The position numbers and the translations under genes were made by a program. A stretch of 64,000 nucleotides of DNA from Streptomyces griseoflavus. Its GTDB lineage: Bacteria > Actinomycetota > Actinomycetes > Streptomycetales > Streptomycetaceae. Positions within the stretch are counted from its first letter, which is position 1. Each line of letters begins with the position of its first letter. The notes under the pieces were generated by a model. The model made no database searches. It saw only the letters and a list, made by a program, of their open reading frames with translations, and was not told where the DNA came from. Positions 1 through 9,511 of the stretch are shown here, one piece after another. The stretch lies in NCBI RefSeq assembly GCF_014649995.1, contig NZ_BMUC01000017.1, positions 86,929-150,928 on the forward strand, in the 5' to 3' direction.

Positions 1-26
1 CACGACTTCACGGAGACGGATACCTC

Positions 27-968
27 ATGGCCGCGAACAACCGCCGCATGTCCGGCAAGAAGGGCGCGCAGGTCGGCAGTGGCGGCCAGCGGCGCCGGGG
101 CCTCGAAGGCAAGGGGCCGACGCCGCCCGCCGAGATGCGCAAGGGGCACGCCAAGCAGCGCGCCGCCCAGGCCAAGGCGCGCCGCGCCACCGGCCGCACC
201 ACGCAACGACGCGGCGGGGGCCGCTCGACCTCGGAGCTCGTCGTCGGCCGCAACCCGGTCGTCGAGGCGCTGCGCGAGGGCGTGCCCGCGTCCACGCTGT
301 ACGTCCAGCAGTTCATCGACAACGACGAGCGGGTGCGCGAGGCGCTCCAGCTCGCGGCCGAGCGCGGCGGCATCAACCTCATGGAGGCCCCCCGCCCCGA
401 GCTCGACCGCATGACCAACAACCTGAACCACCAGGGCCTGGTCCTCCAGGTCCCGCCGTACGAGTACGCGCACCCCGAGGACCTGGTCGCGAACGCCCAC
501 GACGAGGGGCAGGACCCGCTGATCGTCGCCCTCGACGGGGTCACCGACCCGCGCAACCTCGGCGCGGTCGTCCGGTCCGTCTCCGCCTTCGGCGGCCACG
601 GCGTCGTCGTGCCCGAGCGGCGGGCCGCCGGGATGACCGCCGGCGCCTGGAAGACCTCCGCGGGCACGGCCGCCCGTACGCCCGTCGCCCGCGCCACCAA
701 CCTGACGCGCGCGCTGGAGGCGTACAAGAAGGCCGGGATCGCGGTCGTCGGCCTGGCCGCCGACGGCGAGGCCGAACTCGGCGCGCTGGACGCGCTGGAC
801 GGACCGGTCGTCATCGTCGTCGGCAGCGAGGGCAAGGGCCTCTCCCGCCTGGTCGGCGAGACCTGCGACTTCCGCGTGCGGATCCCGATGCCGGGCGGCG
901 CGGAATCGCTCAACGCCGGTGTGGCGGCGGGGATCGTGCTGTACGAGGCGGCGCGCCGGCGGGGCTGA
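27..968 (+). CDS. rlmB: 23S rRNA (guanosine-2'-O-)-methyltransferase, SpoU/TrmH family
   Basis: This 313-residue protein is a SPOUT-class RNA 2'-O-ribose methyltransferase that uses S-adenosylmethionine. RlmB itself modifies a guanosine in the peptidyl-transferase loop of 23S rRNA. Residues 1-66 are a basic, low-complexity RNA-binding leader. An L30e-like substrate-binding domain covers about 68-145. The catalytic knotted domain carries all three family motifs: [11 protein letters not shown] at 174-184, [12 protein letters not shown] at 264-275 and [15 protein letters not shown] at 286-300. The ATG follows a GGAG-like site about 12 bases upstream. The 26 bases before it contain no callable gene end. 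From memory, cysS usually precedes this gene in Streptomyces, so it may be the last gene of an operon cut by the window edge. The family is certain; the exact target base is inferred from E. coli. Confidence 0.93.
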   Translation: MAANNRRMSGKKGAQVGSGGQRRRGLEGKGPTPPAEMRKGHAKQRAAQAKARRATGRTTQRRGGGRSTSELVVGRNPVVEALREGVPASTLYVQQFIDNDERVREALQLAAERGGINLMEAPRPELDRMTNNLNHQGLVLQVPPYEYAHPEDLVANAHDEGQDPLIVALDGVTDPRNLGAVVRSVSAFGGHGVVVPERRAAGMTAGAWKTSAGTAARTPVARATNLTRALEAYKKAGIAVVGLAADGEAELGALDALDGPVVIVVGSEGKGLSRLVGETCDFRVRIPMPGGAESLNAGVAAGIVLYEAARRRG

Positions 969-1142
969 GCGCGTGCGGTCGGCCCCGCGGCGGGCAGGCT
1001 GAGCGCCCGCCCCGGGGCGGGCGAACGGGTGTGCGGCTTTGTCACCCGGATGGGGGATTCCGGGTGGTGCGCACCGGCTTGACGCGGTCCGGACACATCC
1101 GGCCGGTCAAGGCAGTGTCCTCAGGCCATGTCACTCGGTTAG

Positions 1143-2801
1143 ATGAGTGTGGACACCAGAACACCCCGCACACCCACGGGGGACCGCTCGTCCGGCCTCG
1201 ACGACGTCCCCGCGCTGAGCATGGTGAAGGTGCCGAGCGATCCGGCGCAGGTCATCGTCAATCACGCCAGCTTCCGCGTGCAGCTGGGCGTCTCGGCGCG
1301 GCGCGCCTCCTCGCCCCGGATCATCCGGTACGCGAGTGCCGTCGAGGACACCGCCCGCATCCCCGTCGTCACCAGCATGGGCGCGGCGGGACCGCCCGCC
1401 GCCCGCCGCCGTCCCGTCGTCTGGAGCGGCCGGTCCGCCCCCGACGACACCGGCGCCCACCGGCTGCTCCAGGCCGTGCGGCAGCACGAGGGCGTCCGCC
1501 ACGCCGACGACCTGTTCACCGACTCCGGAGCCACCCGGGTCCTGCCCCACACGGGCACCGGCCACGACTTCGACGACGGCCCGCACACCCAGCCCATCGA
1601 GGTCCCGTTCGTCGGCGCCCAGCGCCGCCACGGCGACGGGCCCCTGCTGCCCCCGATGCGCCAGGTCGGCAGCGCCTACGACGAACCCGGCTACGACCTC
1701 GCCCACGACGGCCACCCGGACGACGACGAGGCCGCCCACGACGACGAGTTCGGCCCCGCCGGCCGCCGCGCCAGGCGGCACGGCGACGACCCCGCCCGGC
1801 ACGCCTACTACCCCGGCCGCCGGATGAACCTCGGCGTCGTCCTCCTCCCGCTGCGCGTCTTCCTCGGCGGCATCTCCGTCTACGCCGGGATGAGCAAGCT
1901 CTGCGACCCGCTCTACTTCGAGGGCGGCAAGCGCGGCTCCATGGTCAAGTGGCTCCACAGCCTGCACCCCTGGGAAGCCGCCGAGCCGCTGCGCCAGTTC
2001 GCCCTCGAACACCCCATCGGCTCCGGGCTGGCCATCGCCTTCGCCCAGATCGTCGTCGGTGTCCTGACCGTCCTCGGCTGCTGGCAGCGCCTGGCCGCCG
2101 TCGTCGGGGCGACGCTCTCGGCGGCCCTGCTGGTCACCGTCAGCTGGAAGAGCGTCCCCGTCTACGAGACGCCCGACATCATCTACCTCGCCGCCTGGTC
2201 GCCGCTGATCATCGCGGGCGCCCCCGTCTACTCCGTCGACGGCCGCCTCGCGGGCGGTGCCTGGCGCCGGCTCGGCCCCCGCGCGGACATCTGGGACCTG
2301 CGCGGCTACGTCCTGCGGCGCGGCGTCCTCATCACCTTCGTGGTGTGCGGGCTGACCATGCTCGTCGGTTCGCTCCTCGGCGGCGCGGTCCGCGACGCCG
2401 ACCGGGTTGTCGTCCCCGGCCCCGGCGAGGCCCCGCGCAACGAACTCCCCGGATCGCCGCTGCCGGAGGACTCCGGTGACCGCCGGGAGGAGCGGCGGAC
2501 CCCGTCCGCCTCCACCTCGCCCACCCGGGGTGCCACGGGCTCCGCGAGCCCGTCCGCCGGAACCACCAGCCCCGGCGCGACCCAGGGCGCCGGTGCCGCC
2601 ACCGGCTCGCCCAGCCAGAGCCAGGGCAGCACCGGCGAGGCCCCGCCGCAGCAGTCCACCCCGGCCGACCAGGCCCCGAGCACCACGTCCGGTCCGACCT
2701 CGGGCGGCGGCGACGGCTCCGGAGGCAGCGGCGGCGCCCCGAGCGGGGAGGACGGCGGCTCCTCCAAGCGGCCCGGGCTGGTGGGCGGCCTCCTGGGGTG
2801 A
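1143..2801 (+). CDS. DoxX-family integral membrane protein with long disordered tails
   Basis: The 552-residue protein has three parts. Residues 1-228 are hydrophilic and rich in Asp, His and Arg. The middle has about five membrane segments (near 229-249, 293-313, 317-335, 346-362 and 393-414), with the DoxX-like RVFLGGISVYAGMSKL stretch in the first. The tail from about 420 is rich in Ser, Thr, Pro and Gly, ending Lys-Arg-Pro-Gly-Leu and a glycine-rich tip. DoxX proteins are small membrane proteins linked to thiol or quinone redox balance, but no activity can be assigned here. The ATG at 1143 is the first plausible start; GTG or ATG codons further in (for example near 1221) cannot be excluded. 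A perfect 24-bp hairpin follows the gene. Confidence 0.85.
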   Translation: MSVDTRTPRTPTGDRSSGLDDVPALSMVKVPSDPAQVIVNHASFRVQLGVSARRASSPRIIRYASAVEDTARIPVVTSMGAAGPPAARRRPVVWSGRSAPDDTGAHRLLQAVRQHEGVRHADDLFTDSGATRVLPHTGTGHDFDDGPHTQPIEVPFVGAQRRHGDGPLLPPMRQVGSAYDEPGYDLAHDGHPDDDEAAHDDEFGPAGRRARRHGDDPARHAYYPGRRMNLGVVLLPLRVFLGGISVYAGMSKLCDPLYFEGGKRGSMVKWLHSLHPWEAAEPLRQFALEHPIGSGLAIAFAQIVVGVLTVLGCWQRLAAVVGATLSAALLVTVSWKSVPVYETPDIIYLAAWSPLIIAGAPVYSVDGRLAGGAWRRLGPRADIWDLRGYVLRRGVLITFVVCGLTMLVGSLLGGAVRDADRVVVPGPGEAPRNELPGSPLPEDSGDRREERRTPSASTSPTRGATGSASPSAGTTSPGATQGAGAATGSPSQSQGSTGEAPPQQSTPADQAPSTTSGPTSGGGDGSGGSGGAPSGEDGGSSKRPGLVGGLLG

Positions 2802-2821
2802 CACCCGGCGCCCCCGGGCGC

Positions 2822-2874
2822 CTACGACGGAGGGGTCCCGCACGGACGCACCGTGCGGGACCCCTCCGTCGTAG
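2822..2874. terminator. Perfect 24-bp bidirectional terminator hairpin
   Basis: The two arms, 2822-2845 and 2851-2874, are perfectly complementary around the loop ACGCA. The hairpin sits between the end of the DoxX gene and the end of the convergent nucleotidyltransferase gene. That position suggests it ends transcription from both sides. It has no T-tract, which is usual for Streptomyces. Confidence 0.85.
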
Positions 2875-2920
2875 GGCGAGGCCCGTGAGGGCCGGGCGGC
2901 GCGCTCCGCCCGGCCGGTGG

Positions 2921-3652
2921 TCAGCGGCCCTGGGCCGCCAGTTCCTTCGCCGCCTCCGTCAGGTCCTTCGCGGTGTCGATCGCCCGCCAGTAGGAGCCCT
3001 GGGGGATGGGGAACCCGGCGAGACTGCGCTCGCGCGCGAGACGCGGGAACGTGGTGCGTTCGTGGTCACCGCGCTCCGGGAGCAGACCGGCGAACCCGGC
3101 GGAGAACACGTACACACCCGCGTTGATCTCGAACGTCGACGGCGGGGCCTCGATGAAGTCGGTGATGTGACCGAAGCCGTCGGTGCGCACCGCGCCCCAG
3201 GGGATGCGCGGACGGGCCAGCGCGAGGGTCGCCACGGCGTCCCGCTCGGTGTGGAAGTCGGCCATGTCACGCAGCGAGAACCGGGTCCAGATGTCGCCGT
3301 TGGTGGCGTACCAGGGGCGGTCCGGGTGGGGGAGGTGGGCGGCGGCGTACTTCAGGCCGCCGCCGCGGCCGAGGGGTTCCGTCTCGACGACGGTGGTGAC
3401 GGAGACGGGCAGCTCGGTGGTCTCCAGCCACTTCTGCAGCACCTCGGCGAGGTGGCCGCAGGAGACGACGACGTCGGTGACGCCCTCCTCGGCGAGCCAG
3501 GTGAGCTGGTGGCCGATGATCGGCGTTCCCGTGCCGGGGATCTCGACCATCGGCTTGGGCCGGTCGTCGGTGTACGGGCGGAGCCGGGAGCCCTGGCCGC
3601 CGGCCAGGATGACGGCTTGAACGGGGCGGGAGACGGCACGCGGGTCGGTCAT
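2921..3652 (-). CDS. Nucleotidyltransferase (sugar-1-phosphate NTP transferase family)
   Basis: The 243-residue enzyme belongs to the family that couples NTPs to sugar-1-phosphates to make nucleotide sugars. The nucleotide-binding signature GGQGSRLRPYTDDRPKPM lies at residues 18-35 and is followed by an intact Rossmann-like body. A mannose-1-phosphate guanylyltransferase-like or glucose-1-phosphate thymidylyltransferase-like activity is possible, but the sequence alone does not say which. The open frame extends upstream to 3784, but the added 44 residues are Pro/Arg-rich filler. The ATG at 3652, starting MTDPRAV, fits the family start. The gene is shorter than full two-domain GlmU-type enzymes and has no acyltransferase repeats. 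It converges on the DoxX gene. Confidence 0.85.
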   Translation of the reverse strand: MTDPRAVSRPVQAVILAGGQGSRLRPYTDDRPKPMVEIPGTGTPIIGHQLTWLAEEGVTDVVVSCGHLAEVLQKWLETTELPVSVTTVVETEPLGRGGGLKYAAAHLPHPDRPWYATNGDIWTRFSLRDMADFHTERDAVATLALARPRIPWGAVRTDGFGHITDFIEAPPSTFEINAGVYVFSAGFAGLLPERGDHERTTFPRLARERSLAGFPIPQGSYWRAIDTAKDLTEAAKELAAQGR

Positions 3653-3911
3653 GACCGGAACTGTACGCGGAGCCCGGCCGGAGGAAGGGGGGCGTGCCGT
3701 GCCGGTGCTGTCCCGGCGCCCGCGGGGAGGGCCGGGCGGGGGGATGCCCGGCCCCGGCGTTCGGCGGGGTGGCGCCGCGCCCACCCTCCCCCGCTCCCGG
3801 CTTCCCTGAGCGGGAGGGACTCCGATCGCCCCGGGGGTGCCTCCCGGGCCGTTGAGGCACGGGGGGAGGCGCGGCTGCCGCAGTGGGGTGGCCGGGTGGG
3901 CGCGGTGGGGG

Positions 3912-4370
3912 TCAGCGGGCGGCCCTGACCACTCCCGTGGCGAAGGAGGTGTCGCAGACCGGGCGGGCGTAGGACTGGGCCCGGGTCGGGCCGTAGACGC
4001 GGACCGCGGCCCTGCCCAGGGAGCGGGCGATCGAGGCGCAGTGCTCGGCCAGCGACGGGCGCTCGTTCACCGCCTGCTGGAGCTGGGTGAGCGCGGCACC
4101 CGGGTTCTCCTCCTGCAGCTCGACCAGCAGCTTGTCGCGCAGCACCTCGTGCGGGGCGCGGGCCGCGGCCCGCGAGGAGGCCCCGGAGGCGGCGGCGGTG
4201 TCCGCGACGGGGAGCACCGGACTCGTGGGTGTGCCCGCCCAGTTGACTCCCGCGACCGCGAGAGTCCCGGAGAGCACCAGGACGACGGGCAGGACGAGGG
4301 CGAGGGAACGGCCGATCCGACGGGCAGGGCCCCGGCCGCGTCGCGTCTGAGGGTTAAGGGAGTGCGTCAC
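3912..4370 (-). CDS. Membrane-anchored or secreted protein of unknown function
   Basis: I do not recognise a family. The 152-residue protein has a basic N-terminus (residues 1-21) and one hydrophobic segment at about 22-42, which is either an uncleaved signal anchor or a signal peptide. The rest is extracytoplasmic: an Ala-rich linker to about residue 72, a helical Gln/Glu/Leu-rich section (about 75-105), and a C-terminal part with two cysteines (C111 and C139) that could form a disulfide. The start at 4370 is the only one that keeps the charged leader. It lies downstream of msiK on the same strand, but the msiK terminator separates them. Confidence 0.75.
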   Translation of the reverse strand: MTHSLNPQTRRGRGPARRIGRSLALVLPVVLVLSGTLAVAGVNWAGTPTSPVLPVADTAAASGASSRAAARAPHEVLRDKLLVELQEENPGAALTQLQQAVNERPSLAEHCASIARSLGRAAVRVYGPTRAQSYARPVCDTSFATGVVRAAR

Positions 4371-4506
4371 GCGAGTGAGGGTAGCGCCCGGTAGCGGCGA
4401 TGAAACATTCCGTCACCGTTACGGGGGACGCGGAACGCACAATTCCGGCCACAGTGTTGACGCACGTGCTCGAAATGCCGTATATGCCGGGGTATTTGTC
4501 GACAAC

Positions 4507-4542
4507 GTGAAGGGCCCCGCGGTGTTCCGCGGGACCCTTCAC
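4507..4542 (-). terminator. Terminator hairpin downstream of msiK
   Basis: A 16-bp stem (4507-4522 with 4527-4542) with a single mismatch and a TGTT loop begins 17 bp after the msiK stop codon. It is placed to end the msiK transcript. Confidence 0.8.
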
Positions 4543-4558
4543 ATCGATACGGTCGCTC

Positions 4559-5647
<1,089 letters not shown>

Positions 5648-5759
5648 GGTGAATGGTCCCCTTCTACCGGCAGGAACGTGCCGGACGATCCGAGTAGGAA
5701 GGTGATGCCACGACGGGTGTTCCGTTGTGGTGAGGTCCACATGAGTGAACTGGCACAGG

Positions 5760-5788
5760 ACGGTACCTGGCGTTCACCTGGTTGTCAG
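5760..5788 (-). promoter_or_regulatory. Candidate msiK promoter
   Basis: Reading the minus strand, CTGACA (5788-5783) and TACCGT (5765-5760) are 17 bp apart. This is a fair match to the -35/-10 pattern of the main Streptomyces sigma factor. It leaves a leader of about 105 bases before msiK. No other regulatory site is evident. Confidence 0.45.
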
Positions 5789-5824
5789 CAGTTCCAGGGC
5801 GGTGAATTCCGCGGAAACTTTCGA

Positions 5825-6826
5825 TCATGGGTGTGACTGTTCGGTTTCGTGAGGGGGCGAATCGCCCGCGTAACGGTCCGCCAGCACCGCCACCGCCGCC
5901 GCGACCGCCCGGCGCAGCCCGCCCGGCCCGAGCACCTCCGCCTCGACGCCGAGCCGCAGCAGGTCGCCCGTGGCCACCGCCTCCGACTCCACGGACAGTT
6001 CCACCTCCACCCAGCCGTCCGCGTCCGGCGGTCCCGCGTCCGCGAGCGCCCGCGCCCCCGCCGCCCCGAACTGCATCGGCAGCAGCTTCCGCCCGCGCGG
6101 CGACAACCGCAGCCGGGCCGTGCCCCGCCGTGTCGCCGCCTCCATCCGCCGGGAGGACTCCGTCCAGTAAGCGGCCAGGTCGAACCCGGCGGGCCGGGCG
6201 AACTCCCCGCCCGTCTCCGCCACCGCCAGGAAACGCGACACCCGGTAGGTGCGCACCGCGTCGTCCGCCAGCGCCACCAGGTACCAGATGCCGCCCTTCA
6301 GCACGAGTCCCAGCGGCCCGAGGTCCCGGTGCACCTCCCCGCGCCAGCGCCGGTACCGGGTCCTGAGCACCCTGCGCTCCCACACCGCCCGCGCGATCGG
6401 CTCCAGGAACGGCACGGGGTCGGCGTCCCGGAACCAGGCCGGCGCGTCCAGGTGGAACCGTTCGCGCACCCGCCGCGCCCGCTCGGCCGGCTCGCCCGGC
6501 AGGGCCGCCTCCATCTTCAGCTGGGCACTGGCCAGTACGGGGCCGAGTCCCAGGTCGCCGGCCGGTCCCGGCAGCCCGGCCAGGACCAGCGAACCGGCCT
6601 CCGCGTCCGTCAGCCCGGTCAGCCGGGTGCGGTAACCCTCCAGCAGGCGGTATCCGCCCTCCGGCCCGCGCTCGGCCCGTACGGGGACCCCGGCGGCGCC
6701 CAGCGCCTCGATGTCCCGGTAGACGGTGCGCACGGACACCTCCAGTTCGGCCGCCAGCCGGGGCGCGGTCATCCGGCCGCGGTTCTGCAGCAGCAGGAGC
6801 AGGGAGAGGAGGCGGTCGGCACGCAT
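5825..6826 (-). CDS. YafY-type transcriptional regulator (HTH_11 plus WYL domain)
   Basis: The 333-residue protein has an N-terminal winged helix-turn-helix (residues about 5-60, including RLAAELEVSVRTVYRDIE) and a WYL ligand-sensing domain containing GGIWYLVALADDA. The C-terminus is the usual WYL extension. Such proteins often repress or activate a divergent neighbour in response to a small molecule or nucleic acid. Here the divergent neighbour is the DUF3224 gene at 6936, and a perfect 11-bp inverted repeat (6845-6871) begins 18 bp upstream of this start. Autoregulation and control of the DUF3224 gene are therefore likely. The ATG at 6826 opens directly into the HTH fold, so the start is well supported. 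Confidence 0.9.
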   Translation of the reverse strand: MRADRLLSLLLLLQNRGRMTAPRLAAELEVSVRTVYRDIEALGAAGVPVRAERGPEGGYRLLEGYRTRLTGLTDAEAGSLVLAGLPGPAGDLGLGPVLASAQLKMEAALPGEPAERARRVRERFHLDAPAWFRDADPVPFLEPIARAVWERRVLRTRYRRWRGEVHRDLGPLGLVLKGGIWYLVALADDAVRTYRVSRFLAVAETGGEFARPAGFDLAAYWTESSRRMEAATRRGTARLRLSPRGRKLLPMQFGAAGARALADAGPPDADGWVEVELSVESEAVATGDLLRLGVEAEVLGPGGLRRAVAAAVAVLADRYAGDSPPHETEQSHP

Positions 6827-6844
6827 GGCAGTGATTGTCGCCGC

Positions 6845-6871
6845 CGTACCTGACAGGAGGTGTCAGGTACG
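6845..6871. promoter_or_regulatory. Perfect 11-bp inverted repeat, probable operator of the WYL regulator
   Basis: The arms CGTACCTGACA (6845-6855) and TGTCAGGTACG (6861-6871) flank GGAGG. It lies in the 109-bp gap between the divergent WYL-regulator and DUF3224 genes. It fits a dimer-binding operator for the regulator encoded next to it. Confidence 0.75.
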
Positions 6872-6935
6872 ACGGGGAGGGTGGGGGACGCGGGACGGCC
6901 ACCGGGCACGTCCGTCACCTCGGAAGGGGACATCC

Positions 6936-7346
6936 ATGCCGACCACCCAGGTCACCGGCCACTTCACCTTCGCCGACTGGAAGGAGCGGCCCGTCACCCC
7001 GGAGGGCACCCTGCCCCGGCTCGCGCACGCCACGGTCACCAACGCCTTCTCGGGCGGCATCGAGGCCGAGGCCACCACCTGCGACTACTCGATCACCTAC
7101 CTGACGGCGACGACCGGCGCCTTCGCGGGCATGGAACTCCTCACCGGCCGCGTCGACGGCCGCGAGGGCACCTTCTCCGTCGAGGAACGCGGCCGCTTCG
7201 CCGGCGACGGCACCGTGCACTGCGTGCTGGAGGTCGTCGAGGGATCGGGCACCGGAGAGCTGACGGGCCTGCGCGGCACCGGTGGCTTCACCTACCGGCA
7301 CGGCGACACGAAGGTGCCGTACACCTTCGCCTACGAGGTGGAGTGA
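6936..7346 (+). CDS. DUF3224 domain-containing protein
   Basis: This 136-residue protein matches the DUF3224 family, a small beta-barrel fold distantly like allene-oxide-cyclase or dirigent proteins. Hallmarks are the opening MPTTQVTGHFTFADWKE, the central GFAG-like FAGMELLTGRVDGREGTF, and the closing GTGGFTYRHGDTKVPYTF. No catalytic role is established for the family. The frame opens at 6726, but the ATG at 6936 has GGAAGGGGA seven bases upstream and starts at the domain edge. It is divergent from the WYL regulator and probably its target, because the shared gap contains a perfect operator-like palindrome. Confidence 0.88.
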   Translation: MPTTQVTGHFTFADWKERPVTPEGTLPRLAHATVTNAFSGGIEAEATTCDYSITYLTATTGAFAGMELLTGRVDGREGTFSVEERGRFAGDGTVHCVLEVVEGSGTGELTGLRGTGGFTYRHGDTKVPYTFAYEVE

Positions 7347-7389
7347 GCGGACGGGGCCACTCCCACAAGTGCGTGGCCGGGCGAAAGCG

Positions 7390-7405
7390 CCACTGTGTAC
7401 AGTGG
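7390..7405. promoter_or_regulatory. Inverted repeat just upstream of tRNA-Thr
   Basis: CCACTG and CAGTGG flank TGTA. The embedded TACAGT (7398-7403) is positioned as a -10 element about 30 bases before the tRNA. I see no matching -35, so this may be the tRNA promoter or only the terminator of the preceding gene. Confidence 0.3.
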
Positions 7406-7431
7406 ACCAGCCTTCGCGCGCGCCGCGCGAC

Positions 7432-7505
7432 GCCTCCTTAGCTCAGATGGCCAGAGCAACGCACTTGTAATGCGTAGGTCGTCGGTTCGAATCCGACAGG
7501 GGGCT
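7432..7505 (+). tRNA. tRNA-Thr (anticodon UGU)
   Basis: The cloverleaf folds by eye. The acceptor stem pairs GCCTCCT with AGGGGGC (one G-U). The D arm starts AGCTCAG. The anticodon stem ACGCA/TGCGT holds the loop CTTGTAA with anticodon TGT. The T arm is GTCGG-TTCGAAT-CCGAC, and the discriminator is T. CCA is not encoded. No integrase or duplicated 3' end is seen nearby, so it is not visibly used as an attachment site. Confidence 0.93.
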
Positions 7506-7547
7506 CTCTTCAAGATCCCGGGCGGGACGGTCTCCGCCCGGGATTCG

Positions 7548-8438
7548 TCATGTCCGGTGGTCGCGCAGGCGGCGGGCGATCTCCAGGTCCGCCTCGTCGA
7601 GGGGGCGGCCCTCCTCGGTCTCCCAGAGGCAGTTCTGCAGCACCCGTCCGTACGTCCACGCGCGGGCGCGTGCCCGGTCCAGGGCGAGGACGTCGGTCAT
7701 GGCGTCGAAGCGCCAGAGGACGTCGCCGGGGTCGAAGTTGTTGGCGAGGGCGGGCCAGAGGTCGAAACCGGGGTCGCCCGCCAGGGGTTTGGGGTCGATG
7801 GCGAGCCAGGGGGCGCGGTCGGAGGCGAGGACGTTCTCGTCGTGCAGGTCCCAGTGCAGGAGGCGGTCGCCGGGTTCGCCGGCGACCTCGCGCACGGCAG
7901 CGGCGCAGTCGGCGACGAGGCGGCGGGCGGCCGGGTCGGGGATGCGGGCCAGGGCGGCGGGGGTCCGGTCCAGCATGGCCGGTGCGATGTCGCGGAGGTG
8001 GCGCATGCCGTCGGGGGCCGGGGTGGTGTGGAGGTGGGCGAGGAGGCGGGCGATGACCAGGACGCCTTCGTGGACGTCCGGCTGGTGGGCGAGCATCCGG
8101 GAGGCGTCGAGGCGTTCCAGGAGCATGGTGCCGGTGGGTTCGTCGTGGTCGAGGAGGCGGACGGCTCCGTCGCCGTTCCACAGGCGCAGGGCGGTGGGTT
8201 CGCCCTCGCTCTCGTGGTCACGGATCTGCAGCTTCAGCACGGCCGGTGTGCCGTCGGCGCGGTCGACGGGCAGGACCAGGGCGCTGACACCGTGCAGGGG
8301 TGGTGCCCCGGTGAGGTGCAGGTCCCAGCGGTTCAGGAAGTCGGCGGTGAGGTCGGGGAGGGCGGCGATGAAGGCGCGGCCGGCCTCCTTGTTGTACTTC
8401 TCCTGGGCGGCGGCGAGTTCCGGGGGGACGTCGATCAC
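7548..8438 (-). CDS. Aminoglycoside/hydroxyurea phosphotransferase family kinase (APH(6)-like)
   Basis: The 296-residue protein has the fold of streptomycin/hydroxyurea phosphotransferases. The ATP-site lysine is in AVLKLQ (K69). The catalytic loop LLHWDLHDENVL contains D197 and N202. The metal-binding aspartate is D215 in AIDPKPL, followed by the family's GDPGFDLWP. All expected catalytic residues are present, so it should be an active small-molecule kinase. Many chromosomal Streptomyces members have no proven substrate, so resistance is possible but unproven. It stands just after the tRNA on the opposite strand, with no cluster around it. The start is the first ATG of the frame. Confidence 0.85.
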   Translation of the reverse strand: MIDVPPELAAAQEKYNKEAGRAFIAALPDLTADFLNRWDLHLTGAPPLHGVSALVLPVDRADGTPAVLKLQIRDHESEGEPTALRLWNGDGAVRLLDHDEPTGTMLLERLDASRMLAHQPDVHEGVLVIARLLAHLHTTPAPDGMRHLRDIAPAMLDRTPAALARIPDPAARRLVADCAAAVREVAGEPGDRLLHWDLHDENVLASDRAPWLAIDPKPLAGDPGFDLWPALANNFDPGDVLWRFDAMTDVLALDRARARAWTYGRVLQNCLWETEEGRPLDEADLEIARRLRDHRT

Positions 8439-8481
8439 GTCGGCACGGTAGCCCGGTCGGGCGGCCGGAGGGGTCCCCTTT

Positions 8482-9456
8482 TCAGGGTTCGAGGACGACC
8501 TTGCCCGTGGTGCGCCTGGTCTCCAGGGCGCGGTGGGCGGCGGCGGCCTCGCGCAGGGGGAAGCGGTGGACGGCGGGGGTGAGTCTGCCCTCGGCGGCTT
8601 GGGTGAGGGCGCGCAGTTCGAGGGTGCGCAGGGGGTTGGTGCCGCCGGCTCTGCGCATCATCTCGGGGCCGAGGACGTTGGTGGAGAGGCCTTCGACGAG
8701 GTACGGGCTGTCGCTGGTGACGCCCTGGGAGGACCAGCCGAAGACGATGTGCCGGCCGTGGGGGGCGAGGAGGGTGACCGCCGTGCGGGCGGTGTCCCCG
8801 CCCACGCCGTCGTAGAGGAGGGTGACCTTGCCGCGGTGGGCGTCGAGCAGTTCGGGCCAGTCCGGGCGGGTGTAGTCGACGGCGAGGTCGGCGCCGGCGG
8901 CTCGTGCCCGTGCCGTTTTGGCGGGGCCGCCGGCGAGGCCGATGACGGTGGCGCCGGCGTTCTTGGCGTACTGCACGAGGAGGGTGCCGATGCCGCCGGC
9001 CGCGGCCGGGACGAGGACGACGTCGGCGGGGCCGGGTTCGGCGAACTGGACGATCCCCATGGTGGTGCGCCCGGTGCCGATCATGGCGACGGCCTGGGCG
9101 AAGTCGAGGGGGTGCGGGATCTCGTGGAGGCGGTCGGCCTCGGTGACGGCGAGTGCCGCGTAGCCGCCGGGGTGGAAGCCGAGGTGGGCGACGACGCGGC
9201 GGCCGAGCAGGTCGGCGGGGGCGCCCTCGCCCAGCGCGTCGACGGTTCCGGCGATCTCGCGGCCGGGGACGGTCGGCAGGGTGGCCGGGGCGGGACCGGG
9301 GCCCCGCACGCCCTCGCGCAGGGCGGTGTCGAGGAGGTGGACGCCGGCCGCGTGGACGGCGACGCGGACCTGTCCCGGTCCTGGCCGGGGGTCCTCGACC
9401 TCCTCGTAGGTGAGGTTGTCGGCCGGGCCGAAGGCGTGGAGTCGGATGGCGTGCAT
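8482..9456 (-). CDS. NADPH:quinone oxidoreductase-like MDR-family dehydrogenase
   Basis: The 324-residue enzyme belongs to the medium-chain dehydrogenase/reductase superfamily, quinone-reductase branch. A GroES-like domain covers residues about 1-120. The Rossmann domain has the cofactor motif AAAGGIG at 151-157, preceded by TGRTTMGIVQF. The zinc ligands of alcohol dehydrogenases are absent, as usual for this branch. It probably reduces quinones or enones with NADPH; the substrate is not readable. It lies 43 bp upstream of the kinase gene on the same strand, so they could be cotranscribed. The ATG at 9456 begins the fold directly. Confidence 0.88.
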   Translation of the reverse strand: MHAIRLHAFGPADNLTYEEVEDPRPGPGQVRVAVHAAGVHLLDTALREGVRGPGPAPATLPTVPGREIAGTVDALGEGAPADLLGRRVVAHLGFHPGGYAALAVTEADRLHEIPHPLDFAQAVAMIGTGRTTMGIVQFAEPGPADVVLVPAAAGGIGTLLVQYAKNAGATVIGLAGGPAKTARARAAGADLAVDYTRPDWPELLDAHRGKVTLLYDGVGGDTARTAVTLLAPHGRHIVFGWSSQGVTSDSPYLVEGLSTNVLGPEMMRRAGGTNPLRTLELRALTQAAEGRLTPAVHRFPLREAAAAHRALETRRTTGKVVLEP

Positions 9457-9511
9457 GCGGGCGTCCCCCGGGGGTCGGTTCGTGCGCGGTTACGGCCCCC
9501 ACGGTGCGACC

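Noticed and set aside
1005-1022. Terminator after rlmB
   Set aside because: GCCCGCCCC and GGGGCGGGC are adjacent with no loop, so the usable stem is short; the evidence is too weak to list.
1131-2843. Long antisense and alternate-frame reading frames (for example 1131-2843 minus, 7395-8582 plus, 32066-33889 minus, 52178-55009 plus)
   Set aside because: They oppose genes with clear domains, are rich in Arg, Pro, Ala or Gly, and result from the high GC of the true gene's third positions.
7432-7505. tRNA-Thr as an integration site
   Set aside because: No integrase, excisionase or duplicated tRNA 3' end is seen in the neighbourhood. The following genes have normal composition.
7548-8438. Antibiotic-resistance gene with an associated biosynthetic cluster
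   Set aside because: The kinase has full catalytic residues, but no biosynthetic genes lie nearby and no substrate can be inferred.
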